The notes under the pieces were generated by a model. It was given only the letters and a program-made list of their open reading frames with translations. It was not told the origin of the DNA and did no database searches. This document shows, in pieces, positions 47,201-59,839 of a DNA stretch of 64,000 nucleotides. Source of the DNA: Hyalella azteca (lineage: Eukaryota; Arthropoda; Malacostraca; Amphipoda; Hyalellidae); assembly GCF_000764305.2 (NCBI RefSeq), contig NW_025933326.1, positions 62,001 to 126,000 of the forward strand. Reading direction: 5' to 3'. The position numbers and the translations under genes are program-made. Numbering within the stretch: position 1 is the stretch's first letter; the number at the start of each line of letters is the position of its first letter.

Positions 47201-50200
47201 GAACTGTGGTGCAAAGCGAGTGCAATCATTAAGCATTACACGGACCTGTAACTATCAACTCGACTTGTGCCATGCTATAAATACCTAATCTGGAATAAAA
47301 AAAATCAAATAAAAAATCATAAAATTAAAAATTATTATAAAATAATATATAGATAAAATTAATCAAAAATTTATATACAATGTTCACAATATAAATCGTG
47401 CAAGGCAATTTTTTTTCAAATGCAACCAACCCTTCAATATTTTTATTAAAGTTGAACAGAACAAAAAACATATTATCCATACAATTTATGGATGTAAATT
47501 TATAGCGTAATAACTAAGAAAGCGAACTGCTCATTTCTTATTCGTAATTTAGAGTAACATCGGGGCTTGTGATTCAATAGAACAACGCGACTACTGAAGT
47601 CCCGGCCAACAGCGGCGACGTGGCAAGCGACCTACGTACGCGTACGACATTCGTACCTTACGGCGTACATAGTTTTTGGCCCTGCGTTTGCCGCAAATTA
47701 ATCCCAGTGATTGCTATCTGACAAATAGTTTATTGGTCGAGTGCCTCACCAGAGCAGACTTTTAATGGAGAGGCCACACGCGAGAACTAGAAGAGGCCAT
47801 CTCTCATGCAGACTAAGGTAATCACAATTTACATGTGTTGAGCTAGAGATGAAACCCAATGATACCTGCTGAGTATGGTAATGGCACAACTAAATTGATT
47901 TCTCGCTTACTATTTTGTCAGGCCAAAGGTTATAAATTCGACTCTCCGACGTTGCAAGGAACATTCTGTTGTCGGGTTCATTCTGTCGGTTGTTGGTGCC
48001 CGTCCTATAACAATTCGGTCGGGCACCAACAGTTCCTAAGAGAAGTCTTCATGGACCGATCCCAAGTGGCGGCGTGAAACTCGGAGCGAAGATTTGATGC
48101 GATGCTCAGAGCGTCAGCTACATTAGTGCTGCTGTGTTCAACTTGTGTCTGTTGTATGGGAAATGCAACCTCATAACTCATATCATATCGAGTACTGAGT
48201 GGTGGTTATGCTTATGTAACTCAAGCGGTCATGAACGGAAATGATATTTTGCGCTGATTCAATCATCGCTCAAAAGCTGAAATGTTTTTTCATTTGCCAT
48301 AATCTTTAACTCACTGTTACGAGCATATTTGGTGGAATCGTGCGAAGCTATCTTCACAACAGTCCTACTGCTGTTCGGTATATTTTTATCCCAAATTAAG
48401 AGTGCATTCTCGTTACTAGTCAGAAATGCGAATTTAAATACGCTTTATGTTTGGAAATGAAATCATCATTCTTTGAAATAGGTACTGTTTTCAAACTATT
48501 ACAAGTTGAGCCAACAAAATGCTAGTGCATGTTTCCTGAGGTACACTTATCGCAAAAGTGTGCGATTTTGAATACCCTTGTAAATTATTGAAGTACCTAA
48601 GTTCATGCCTATTCACCGATTAATGTTTGTATATTTGATGCGAATTTACACCGGAAATGAGTGTTTCGATGAGGCCATTTATATTTAATAGTTAATTTAT
48701 GATTTAATTTAATAATTTCTCTCATACTTTCCCTTACAATCTCCCAATCATATGATCCTTGTTTTAACCATGAAGTGCCTATTCTAAATTAAATGTATAA
48801 GTGCCGGCACTGCAGGCTTTCTCCGTGCCTCGCTACAGTTGCACGCGCGCTGCTGCTGCGTGGGGCGTATAATTCTTATGACCGCCTGACCGCTCTTGTG
48901 CTCTTGTAAGCGTGCCATAAACTGATCCCGGGATTAATTTCAATTGCTAATTCGCGTGCATGAATTGTCTTTGTGTCATGTGTATCAAGCTCGAGATAAA
49001 TACTTTTTCTGAGCCTCTGAAGTAGTAGCTGCAGCCATATTTCATGTAAATCAAAAGGCATTCAAAATAGATTCGTTTTAATGACATGGCACACAATCGA
49101 ACCTACACGATGTCAGGAACTGCATTTGCTTAGTGTACCGAGCAGTGATGGAAGTCAAGTGATTTGCTCATGGCGGGTCATAGCATGTATTAGCTGGCTA
49201 TTAGTTAATAGTTTCTAATGCAAATTGTTATCAAGCTCGATGGTTGGGGTGGCCCGTAATACAAATTAATACGGCTAAAATAAAATACAAATTAATACGG
49301 CTAGCGACAAATTTCCAGCGAGAAATATTAATTACTCCATAATTGATTGGATATTTTGGTCTCATTTCTTTCTTTTTATCATGATCGTAAAATATTCGTG
49401 GAAACATTTTAAACACAGTAAATAACATTATTTAATTTAATTTTTGAAGATAACGTGATTAGTGGAGTCGGCGCAACGCGGAGTTTTTTTTATAGACACC
49501 CTCAGGGATAATTGAAGCAATATCATGATCTATGAATCTCACGATATCTAATTTTTATTTAATGAATTTCCAATGTATGAATGAAATCAGCATCGTTCTC
49601 ACTCATAGATCATTACACTCAGAATTATGTTGGGACGTTCGATGTCCTTCATACTTCCCATGGTATGTTGCATCTAATTTTATTGCGGCAGCTAAGAGAC
49701 ATGCAAGCCTGCAATTGAGCTCTGAAAATTTTAATTTTTATACGCCTATAAATGTTTATAAATACCGTGTTATTGATAATTGGAATTTTGTAAATAGGAG
49801 TATAATGTTACTCAGAAGATTTTTATGGATTCCGCTCGTGCTTACGCAAGTTTTTTTGTTGAAGCATCAATTATTTCAACTAACTACAGTTAATTAGTTT
49901 CATATTGTCCTCACTGAAAACTACTGACTGAAAAATAAAAAGGAGATATTTGGTTAAGTTTCCTTTGAAATGAACATCAGAACTTGAGACGGCAGTTTGA
50001 GTATTGATGAATTTTATTGTCCATGATACACGCCAGAATTCAGACATACCATGCATAACCCTGCACTCATTGTCCTCTACTCTACGCAAGGGCTATGCAC
50101 ATTCTTCACGTCGTATTAATTTCCTAAGGTCATGGGCATGACTTTGTACAGAGCTCTTACCAGTACGTTGAGATACAGTTCACAATTGTCATTCTACATC

Positions 50201-51106
50201 TGATAAGAAATAGCTCCTAGAAATGACTGAGAACTGCTTCGAATTCTGCCGTCTAATCTGCATTAGCGGGCATGAGTTATTGACTATATATAGTCAGCAA
50301 CAACGAGCGGGAATAACTGGAAGACAAATTTCAACTTACAATCTCAATCTTAAAATTTGTGCATTGAAGTTTTAGTCAGGAATTGTTCGAAAAAGGAACT
50401 GTACTCTGTGAATAACAGATATCCACTAACTATATTATTTCTACTAACAGAAACATTGCAATCTATGAAATAACTTTTCCGGAGTGGAAATGGATGAACA
50501 GATGAAGATGTGAAATTTGAAAATGAACATATCTATTTTAATGTTTAGATTGGGCTCGAGGAGATCTGATTCAAAAACTCTTATTATAGCTAAGAGTTAA
50601 TTGGCGTTGTACACTTCCATTCGCCTCGTAGTGAATTCATGATAACGGTGATTGTCGCAATACTCGTCTCAATATTTAATAGTGATAAGCTGCTTTACAC
50701 AGACAGTAAAAAATTGATCCTTTATTACAGGAACTATAAGGAGATAAGGAGTGGAACGCGATTCTCACTAATGAGGGAATGAGTTGCTTGGTGTATGATT
50801 GAATTATAGACAGGTTACCAGAAATGAATAGCGGCAAACGCTTCCAAAATTAATTCCATAATTGGAAAGTTAACTTTTTGGGTTAAGATTAGAATAAATT
50901 TTCCTTATCCTTACTTTTTTGTACCATGGATGCACATTTATATAAATAAATCAGAATTGACCGTCAAAAGGTGTAAATAATTTTGTCAAAGGTTATAAAA
51001 TTGCCAATATTTTGCCTGTTATGGGAATCTATTTATTTCTTTAGGATTTATTTTTACTTTGAAAGTGTTTGATATTGAATTAAACACATGCCGTCTTAGG
51101 AGTTGT
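44247..51106. other. non-coding, one hairpin
   Basis: Almost 7 kb without a recognisable gene. The largest frame (49532-49897 +, 121 codons) has no known motif. The hairpin at 47991-48031 is listed separately. A 17-base duplicate (ACAAATTAATACGGCTA) is present near 49261 and 49287. Confidence 0.45.
47991..48031. repeat. 12-bp perfect inverted repeat, 17-base loop
   Basis: TGTTGGTGCCCG (47991-48002) pairs exactly with CGGGCACCAACA (48020-48031) across a 17-base AT-rich loop. A stem of this length could be a small hairpin, but no arm matches a microRNA I know. Confidence 0.85.
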
Positions 51107-51325
51107 CATGCCTCACACTTGACGTGCCTGGAGCTGACATGCCTCACACTTGACGTGCCTGGAGCTGTCATGCCTCACAGAACTGCACGGACCTCGACAG
51201 TACGGAGTGTGAACTGCACGGACCTCGACACATGCCTCACACTTGACGTGCCTGGAGCTGACATGCCTCACACTTGACGTGCCTGGAGCTGTCATGCCTC
51301 ACACTTGGCGTGTTTGAAGTTGCCA
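51107..51325. repeat. 31-bp tandem repeat carrying TGACGTG
   Basis: Units starting CATGCCTCACACTTGACGTG and ending CCTGGAGCTGA/T lie at 51107-51137, 51138-51168, 51231-51261 and 51262-51292, with a diverged fifth from 51293. Between units 2 and 3 is a 62-base insert in which AACTGCACGGACCTCGACA occurs twice. The pairs are near identical, so a block containing two units was probably duplicated. Confidence 0.93.
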
Positions 51326-54039
51326 TTCCTCTCATTGGTCTGTTTTTAAATCCATCTTTATGAATATATATTCAGTTTGGGAGAAACTTATGCGGATGAT
51401 TTATCGGCTTTTATATAGCAAAATCCCATAACTTCAACCATGCAGCTCTGATAATCTTAGGAATCACTCGTGCCCATCCATATATATATATATATAGCCT
51501 TGTTAATGGCCGCCGATATGCCGCTCATGATGAATGCTGTTGTGGCAGGTTTTACCTCAAGAATTATTTGTCAACCAACGCTTTAGCTGCACAGTTAATG
51601 CCCCGTCCCTAAATATATTTAATGCATTTACATAATTAACATCAAAAATGGAAATGATGTACGATTTTAAATTGTCATCATACATTCACGTCCACCAAAT
51701 GCAAAAATATAAAGGCTTTTGCTATATCCGCCTTGCTAGACTCAAAATGAGTTACGATTGTTAAAAGTCTTGACAAAATATGGCGTATTGAGGATACATT
51801 GTATACTCGTACATAAATACAATACACGTCCTCCTGCCACTGCCTGTTCCACACAGCTAGCCCTGTTAACATTATCCCGACCGAGCGCATCAGATTTTAT
51901 TACGAGCTATAAAAGCAGTTGATTCGAGTTGAAGTTAACGAAACATTTTGAGTGTGCATGTGAGATCTTACCCATCTAATCTTAGGAATGTCAACCTACT
52001 ACGAAATAGCCGTGAATCCGTGAGACTAAACTTACTTTACGAAGCGACCTTTTTTATTATGATAGCCAAAACATGTTCTGCCAAGACATGTTCTGCCGTG
52101 CGCCATAAGATGACTTGCTGAATACAGGAAGTGTATTTCATGTAACGGTAGGTAAGTTATAGAGTAATGAATATTGAAGTTAAATATCCGAAAATAAATA
52201 ATTTTAGAAATTTAATTTGATGTTTCAATATTCCAGCGAAATGCTTGAAGTACACACCAAAAACAGTAGTTATGTTTCCAGTGAAAATTTACAGACGCGG
52301 CAGCTTCTGATTTGGATTTCAGAAGCTGGGGCGACTCTAAATTTTGTTAGGGTTCTGGTTTTCTACTTGAATAAATCCTTTTTCTTTTGCTTTTCAATGA
52401 TATATTTTTATGCGACAGGATAGTTTAATTTTTTGCTCTCATTCAATAGCTAACGGCACAAAAATTTTTCTATTTCCAACGAATATTATTAGATTTTCTA
52501 GTCTAGATGTAGATTGCGTGCAATAAACGCGAGGCTGCAATTAATGTAGGAATTAAGCATCAATCTTTGTATATGAACTTATATATAATTATAGTCGTAA
52601 TCGTACCAGGTGCAGCGCAGTACTTAGAAAAGTAACCCATAGTTGCCATAACTTGATTTCTTTGTTAAATCAAAATTCATTTTCATCCCACAGCCATCTC
52701 ATAGGTAAAACTTACCATCTTTACAAAGCCTTACCATCTTACAGACTTACCATCTTTGATAAAGTTGGAAAATCTTTCACTAAATTTCACTGAGTTACAT
52801 GCAGCCGGAAAATGCTACACTCGAAATTTGTACAGTATTCTATGCACGGCTCCCCTCACTCGCTGTCCTTGCTGAGGGCTTTTTTCTCTTGCTTATCGTC
52901 GATCGATGATTACTGGCGCAGAGCAGCATAAACTTGGAAGAGGGTGTCAGATAGGGCAATTATAAGTGGGGCACGGGCAGATACCTAGGCGTGCATGCAA
53001 CAGGGATTTAATAATTTGTGATTCGTGTCGATAAAATAATGCGCCCAGGATTATATTGAATGCATGCTTGCGGCCGCAGGTCGAGCGCATGCATGGCATG
53101 CATTTCTTTGCTCTATGACTGCTCATGGGCGTCAAGCTCAGACGCGTGTACAAAAGGATCGTCACAAATCATTTGAGGTCAACACGGGTTACGTTTCACG
53201 CGATTATTATTACGCACAAGACCACACAAATTCTCTGCGAAGTTGTGCACTGTTAAATGCTAATTAATGCGGTCAGTAAACCTGGAATTAAGTTCAAGTT
53301 TTGCACTGCGCTTGGACGCGATACTTTGGTAGGCTTCTTTAGCTGTCTGCTCGAGTATGTCATGGAGTTTATGGTGTTTAAATTTATTTTGGCATCTATA
53401 ATTTCAGGAGGGTACGGCACTTCTAATGCAATTTGTAGTGCAGTGAATAAGAGGTGTGAATCTTGAAATTTATTTGGGGTCGAATCCTGACCTGTGCCTC
53501 ACATGTTCACGGATTAATGCGCGGCGGTCGAATGTAACATTGCATTATGAAGCCACGGAGCGCCGCTCACTTTGCAAGTTAGTTGTTATTTGAAGAAATG
53601 GACTTAGTGTTCTTATAGATGAAGTGAATCATAAATATATTTTTAGCGCATTTTCTCATTTATGAAAAAATGCATTATTGTGCTCGCCATGTCCTGTCCG
53701 TCCGTGACTTCACGTTTTCGTCGGCGAGAAAATGCGCTCTCTGTCACTCACTGCAGTGAGTACTGAGTTATATTTTTTCTTTATGCTCTATGAATGCTTT
53801 ATTAATAAGATTAGTATTAGATGACAGAATTTGCTTGTTAATACACGTGCGATTGATGGCCATAGAATTCGTTGATTTAAATTATTAGAGAGTTGAACAA
53901 TTCTTCAGATGACGGTTTTTCTTTATTAACAGAAAATTAAATTCTGAAATATATGTTCTATAATCAGAGGGCTTGTAACCTTCTCTTTGATGATCCAGCT
54001 TTGATCATCGAGGTTGATGGTGTTTAAGATGTTAGATGA
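51326..54039. other. non-coding; TA run and a weak Pol III-like site
   Basis: A (TA)n run lies at about 51478-51496. The word CTTACCATCTT is repeated three times near 52709-52755. At 53430-53487 (+) there is a weak A-box/B-box pair (GGTCGAATCC at 53478-53487). No gene is supported. Confidence 0.45.
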
Positions 54040-54071
54040 CTCGCTCATCGACGATATCGTCGGTGAGCGAG
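54040..54071. repeat. 32-bp near-perfect palindrome
   Basis: CTCGCTCATCGACGAT is followed with no spacer by ATCGTCGGTGAGCGAG; 15 of 16 positions pair and the exception is a G-T wobble. Pairing can be continued outward (GATGA/GCTGATC) with one bulge. Rather GC-rich against its AT-rich surroundings. Confidence 0.85.
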
Positions 54072-57000
54072 CTGATCGAGAGGCATGAAGACGGTCATAT
54101 AATAGGGCAATTGGTTTATATCTTCTGGCGACAATTGGACTTTATATCTTCAGGAATAATGGTTCCTCTTTATTGAAAAGGCTCCATTTAGACTTGAATT
54201 TGAGCCTTGTNTTATAGACCACGTCACTACGCTGCCAGACGCTGCCGCTGAAATTTACACTGCTCTCGCCCAGAGTGTCGAGTTTAGAGTTGGAGCGTCC
54301 GTGAACGGGCCTCTTAAATGCGCGCTTGACGCGTAAAGGGTGGAAATGGCATCGGCAGCCCACGCGAATCCAGGAATGCTGACATCCCTTCTTATGCTCT
54401 GACATTGATAATTTTCTCAGCAATAAAATACTGTATTTCTCGCAGCGAACATTTATTTAGTTTGTATTATTGACGGTGTTTGTCAAATTTTCCCATTTCA
54501 CTTGATCTGTGGTGAAATGGAATGCGAATGGAATGCCTTGTCAAGCCATTTAATTTATGGTTTGGTTCTGTTTAAAATCTTACTCGTGTACTGAAGATAA
54601 CTTTGGACGCGCGTCTTAAAGTTCTACGCACACATGCGTGCGTAGGATGTATGTAGTATGACTGAAAGAGATTATCGCTCCATAGTGCTACATTAAATGA
54701 TGTCTGCTCATGTTGACTTCAGAATTATTGGTCTTTAACCACCATTTGAGGAACTTGCATATTTTGAACAGGTATTTGACTTTGTAGGTTAGCATTTGGG
54801 GCTCCTTCTTTTTTAGAATACAAATTTCTGAACTTATATTATTGAGACACTGCTAAATCAGAAATTTTTACTTTTATATTTTTTGTCCGTTTAATTCAGG
54901 CATGTGACTTTGCGGTTGCCTTACATATATGGGCCCCCTAGTATCTGATGCTATATAGCTACAGTAACGCTAGCGGTTTAGACGAAGTTAACTCGTAATC
55001 AGCTTTCTTTCAAAGTTAGATGCCTGATGAGTTAGATGAAGGAACGTGAATGGTGATGCGTTGACATCAATTAAGGAAATGCTATACCATCAATGCATTA
55101 AATATTATACAGCGAGCGGTCTACACTGTAGCAGCTGCTTCATTTAATGATTGTCAGTTTGCTGCAGTCTTCTGCACTGAACTGATCAATGATATAATAT
55201 TTCTTAGGCTTGTGCATGATTCTTCTGCGTTCATATAAAACCTTCTCTAGTAGTTTATTGACTTAATTTTACAGCGGCATTTTACAAGCAATGACATAAT
55301 CCTAATTGAATATTATAAATATTATGACGGCATCATTCGCATCACTCAGGTGACATAATTCGTCTCAATAATTGATTACTCTCATCATCCAAATAATTTC
55401 TATTCCATTTTACAACACTCATTATATTCATCTCATCGCTTACAATGAAATGACGATGGCCATTCTGACACAATGTTATTCATTTAAATAATATCTCGAA
55501 GCATATGTGTATCTTCCCGATATCATTTCAAAAATTTCCATCACTACTCTAGTCCTCTACTAGTTACCTGTGATGCGGGTAATAGTGAACGGGAAATTGT
55601 ACGCTGCTTTCATAATAGTATAATAAGCATAATTAAAATGTTCTCCATCTGAAGCGCGGGGCAACTCAACGGAACAGAGAGCAACGACTGCGTTAATCAA
55701 TTTATTCATCGAGCTTCAATTAGCTGAGAAAATTTAGCATGCTGTCAAATCAGCAATACTTTATAGCCCTTTATGCTACGCGAACAAATTCGTCTAATTT
55801 ATGCTTTGCAGTTTCTTCATAAAGTTTCAAGGGGACAATTGGTATTCGCAGGTGAACGAATATCCTATGAGTGGCAGAGCGTGTGAAGGGTTATGTAGGA
55901 TAACTCGTTCTCAATGACACCTGCGATAGTCGAATCACTTATTATGGTCGTAGCGAAACAGTTCATCGCTGTCTTTATCACTTCAAGGCCGAACGCACTG
56001 GACGTGTTCCTTGTTATTTTTAAGCTCTCCATTTAAAACGGTATTTTTCCTTTAATTTCCTTTGAACGCCACCGGCACCGGGTGATGCAGAGGCACTTTA
56101 TACATTTTTACGCGTATTAGAAACCGCTATCCTTAAAAGTTTTTATGAAAATTTACAAAAACAAATAATTAAATTCAATTTTATAACACGTGCGAATGCA
56201 GTAGTGATGAATTAGTAAGGTGGGTCCTTGGAATTATTCACCCCAGACGCATTCGTTCCTGTTGAGGACTCGTTCAAGAAGGTTAAGAACGAAGTGTTAA
56301 ACTTGTCACAATATCTTAAAGCGTTATCACCGCAGTGAGGCCGGCATCACGTCGCGCGCTATCTTGCACCTTCTTGACTGCAAACACTGCAGTTAAAGCG
56401 CATATCTCTTGCACGCTCATGTGCCATGACTCATGAGTGGCATTTATTAAACCTGTGCATCATGCGCATACTTGCTCATGCCTATTGGATTGTCTGCCTA
56501 CAAATATATTGGGAATAAAAATTAGTCTTGAATCCCTTGAATCCAGGAAAAATTGTTGTTCACCCGAACACACCGAGAACTTACGACCAACGCAATTTGG
56601 ATTGCTCTTGCAGGTAGCAAATGAAAGACATGAATCGTGCTTTCTGACACAGCCTTCGCGTCCGCCGGTTAGAAAAATTCTGGAATTATTTTAATCGTTT
56701 GAGAACCATTTTAATTGTTCCGTAGTAACATTTTATACGTCATCGCTCACCAGCATGAGTCATGCAGCATCACGCAGCTTCGTCTAGTGTGTCTGTCACG
56801 CATCGACCTCTGCATTGTTCTCATGTCAGATATTTTTCTGACGCTGATCCGTTCTCGCGCCGCAAACACTCCAAGAAGCCGCGCTTCTCGACTTAAAAAC
56901 TCATCTCACGCCGCCGCTGTCTGCCGTCACACATCCGTTACTGATTACGTCTCATGCATGGAACGTGCGCCATAATTTTAGTCCTGTTGATTATGAAATA

Positions 57001-59809
57001 GAAATACATTTTTTTGCATTTTGAAAGCAAACAAGTTCTCATTGGTGGCAAGTAGACAAATATTCCATCCACTTGACACCTCTCAATTAAAGAGTGTATG
57101 TGTGTTATTTGATTGTTTCTTGTGGTTAACCGTAGCAGTATTGATTCTTGCTTTTTTTTTCAATTAGCCTAAATGATCCTTAAAGAGGATAAATCAGTCA
57201 CTAATTTGTAATTTCAGTATACTGTACAATTTTGTGTTCTTTGCGTATGATCTGATTTTAAATCAGATATCGATGTGAATCTTCCGAGGTGCAATAACAT
57301 AACAAATAAACATGGTGCAAATCATTGGCTTAATACTTAGCACAGACCTGACATTTCTAACCAATTAATTTGGCTCTATGATTACTGGGGTTCAATTTCA
57401 GAGAATGAATATGATAAGGCTAATGGAACTTCAATATAAAAACTACTCGTATCTACATAAGATTTAGATGAGCAAATTTGTTTCCTCCCTACCGTCTTCA
57501 AATCTCTGCTCTCCGAACATGAAACTAAAACACGTACGAAACCACTGCCTGTGGTGTCCGCTTTTGGTGGGGTTTTACGGATGAGGCGTAATTGAACGGA
57601 AAATTATATGCGCGTACGCATGGCCCTGTTTAGTATTACTCAAAATGTGAACCCCTATTGAAACGAACACGGAAACGCCGAGGTGTTGTAAACGATAGGA
57701 AACCACAGCCATTTATGAAAATTCTTATATGAAGTGACTTGACCGTAAGTTCTGCATGGAATTAAGTGCAGCTAGCAACAAATCCTTAGTATAAGTAACA
57801 AGTACCGTCCTTTGATCAAAATTATTTTTATATCCTCATTTTTGTTCTGGAAAATTTTGCCCAGAATGTCGGAGAGGACATTCTAGGCGAGAAAAATTAT
57901 CGACATTATTAAAATGAAGGACTTAAGTGAAATCAAGTTTACGGAAGAAATAATACAGAAGATCACATGAAATTTTGACTGTGTCTGTATCATGATTGGA
58001 AATATATGCCCACTTTGTTAAGGTGCTTGTTTACAATTTAGTCTTGATTTAGTGTTGAGGCGATTATATCAATCCATATTTTATTATGACGTCATGAGGT
58101 TCTTAATAACGTGTGCCGAGGATTATCCGCCAGGTATTAATTCTAATCATTTCAAAATGATCTAGTTGTCGAGAAAAATATTTACATGATAAATAAAACC
58201 GCCATGCATTCAGGAAAATATTCACAAACAAAAAGCTTTATTTCTTTTTGGGATTCCAGAGAATCGATACTAAAACCAGTGCCAGTAGCAAGTTCGCGAG
58301 TGCCTGACAACGATAGAAGTGCCATTCTAGCACCAAAGCAAGATTGCTTCTTCTCAATGAGATCCTTAATGGAAAGAGTATGTGAAATTAGGTTTATTAA
58401 GTGGCTTCCCACTAGGGAACCTGAAGCATGGAATCTGGTGGTCGTAAGGTGGCTAGTTGAACAGGCAGGTGCGGCAACCGTGCAAGGAACGTATACGGTG
58501 TCATTGCCGTGTCGCGCTAACGAGGCAGATAGTCTCGGATGAGCGAGTAGCGGGGGCTTATCTGTGGGACTCAGTGGCTCCTAATCGTGTGAGATAATCT
58601 GTCCTCAAGTACTAGTTTCTGACCACGGTAATAATTAGGCACAATTGAGCCATTAAAAATGCAATGATAGCGTTAGGTCGCAGCATCTAATCTGCAAATC
58701 CCGCGAGTTAATGATGCCTACGATAACCGGTAGCAGCGCCGCTGTTTTCTGCGAGCTTTAGATTTATGATCACGACGATCGCAGTCTCGCTCATAACAAG
58801 CCTGCAATCCGTGCACTCCGAAGCACTGATATTTTGTGTTAAGATTTCTGCGGTTAGCACTTGGCGGTGTTTCCGCCTGTAGGCGACCCTGAAGCATCTA
58901 TCGTGAAGTCATTCTAATTGCAGGCGTCGCTGCGGACGTTCACTGCCAAACCTCCACAGGCCTACACTGATTCTTCGAGCGCAACTCAGCGTGGTGCAAG
59001 ATGCCTGGCTATTGCCAACTCGACGGCTTCTCATCAGCGGGATTTTTCATTCTAATTTCGCAATGCGCGGTGATTTTCTAGCTTCAGTCTGTTCCCGATA
59101 ATACTTTTCCTGCTGACGGAAATGTTATCCGATATTTTTTTCTACACTTCTTCACTATTTTCTTATAAATGATAGTCATATTATACTGCATGTGTAAACA
59201 AAGTTGGATTATTTTGCGTGTTTCTAATTCCAATTTGAAAGCTTTGTAGTCGTTTCAAAATATTTCTCTTTGTTTTTCCGTTCCAATTTAAATAACACAT
59301 AGAAGCATCAAGCGTCTCTTCGGGTGAGGTGTTCGGTGAAACTTCATGGCTTACAAATGAAGCTCTTCTGATGTATTTTCAATAAAACCAATTTTATTTA
59401 CAAAAATTTATTTTATTACTTTCCGTCGATGGCTTACGCGATGCGCGGAGTTGCACAGGCGCGCGTTATAATGTCCGGCCTTGAAGTCGTGCGTACAGTT
59501 GCTCACTATCGCGCGTCCGGTGCTTGTGATGCTAACGAAACTTATTGAGTTCTGTTCCGTCACTACACGCGCTATTTTGTCTGACTTATTCAGTTTTAAT
59601 TTGCTGGAGTTTCATTTCTCAGCATACAATTTAAGACAAGCCCCATCCAGGGGGCTTGTGAAAACCTATAAGTGTTGCTAATAGATAATTCGTCACTGTT
59701 GATACAATTCAACAGTAAATGCAACTTTTATTTCGAATACATTTTTGTCTTGAATTAATTTTTTTGTAGCTCCTTTACGTTGCTGTTGATTACGTAAACA
59801 CACAAGAAC
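54072..59809. other. non-coding, nothing recognised
   Basis: One unresolved base at 54211. Frames of 85-118 codons (56437-56975 +, 58186-58542 +) have no motif I recognise. A small exon of an unknown gene cannot be excluded. Confidence 0.45.
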
Positions 59810-59839
59810 TTAGGTTTAAATCTCATGATTTAAACCTAA
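59810..59839. repeat. 13-bp perfect hairpin
   Basis: TTAGGTTTAAATC (59810-59822) and GATTTAAACCTAA (59827-59839) pair fully around a 4-base TCAT loop. Two further short copies of AAACCTAACAC follow at about 59833 and 59865, so the area was locally duplicated. Confidence 0.88.

Noticed and set aside
49532..49897. 121-codon plus-strand frame
   Set aside because: No motif or domain; composition like the surrounding non-coding DNA.
58186..58542. 118-codon plus-strand frame
   Set aside because: No motif; an opposing 76-codon minus frame covers part of it, which suggests a stop-poor stretch and no gene.
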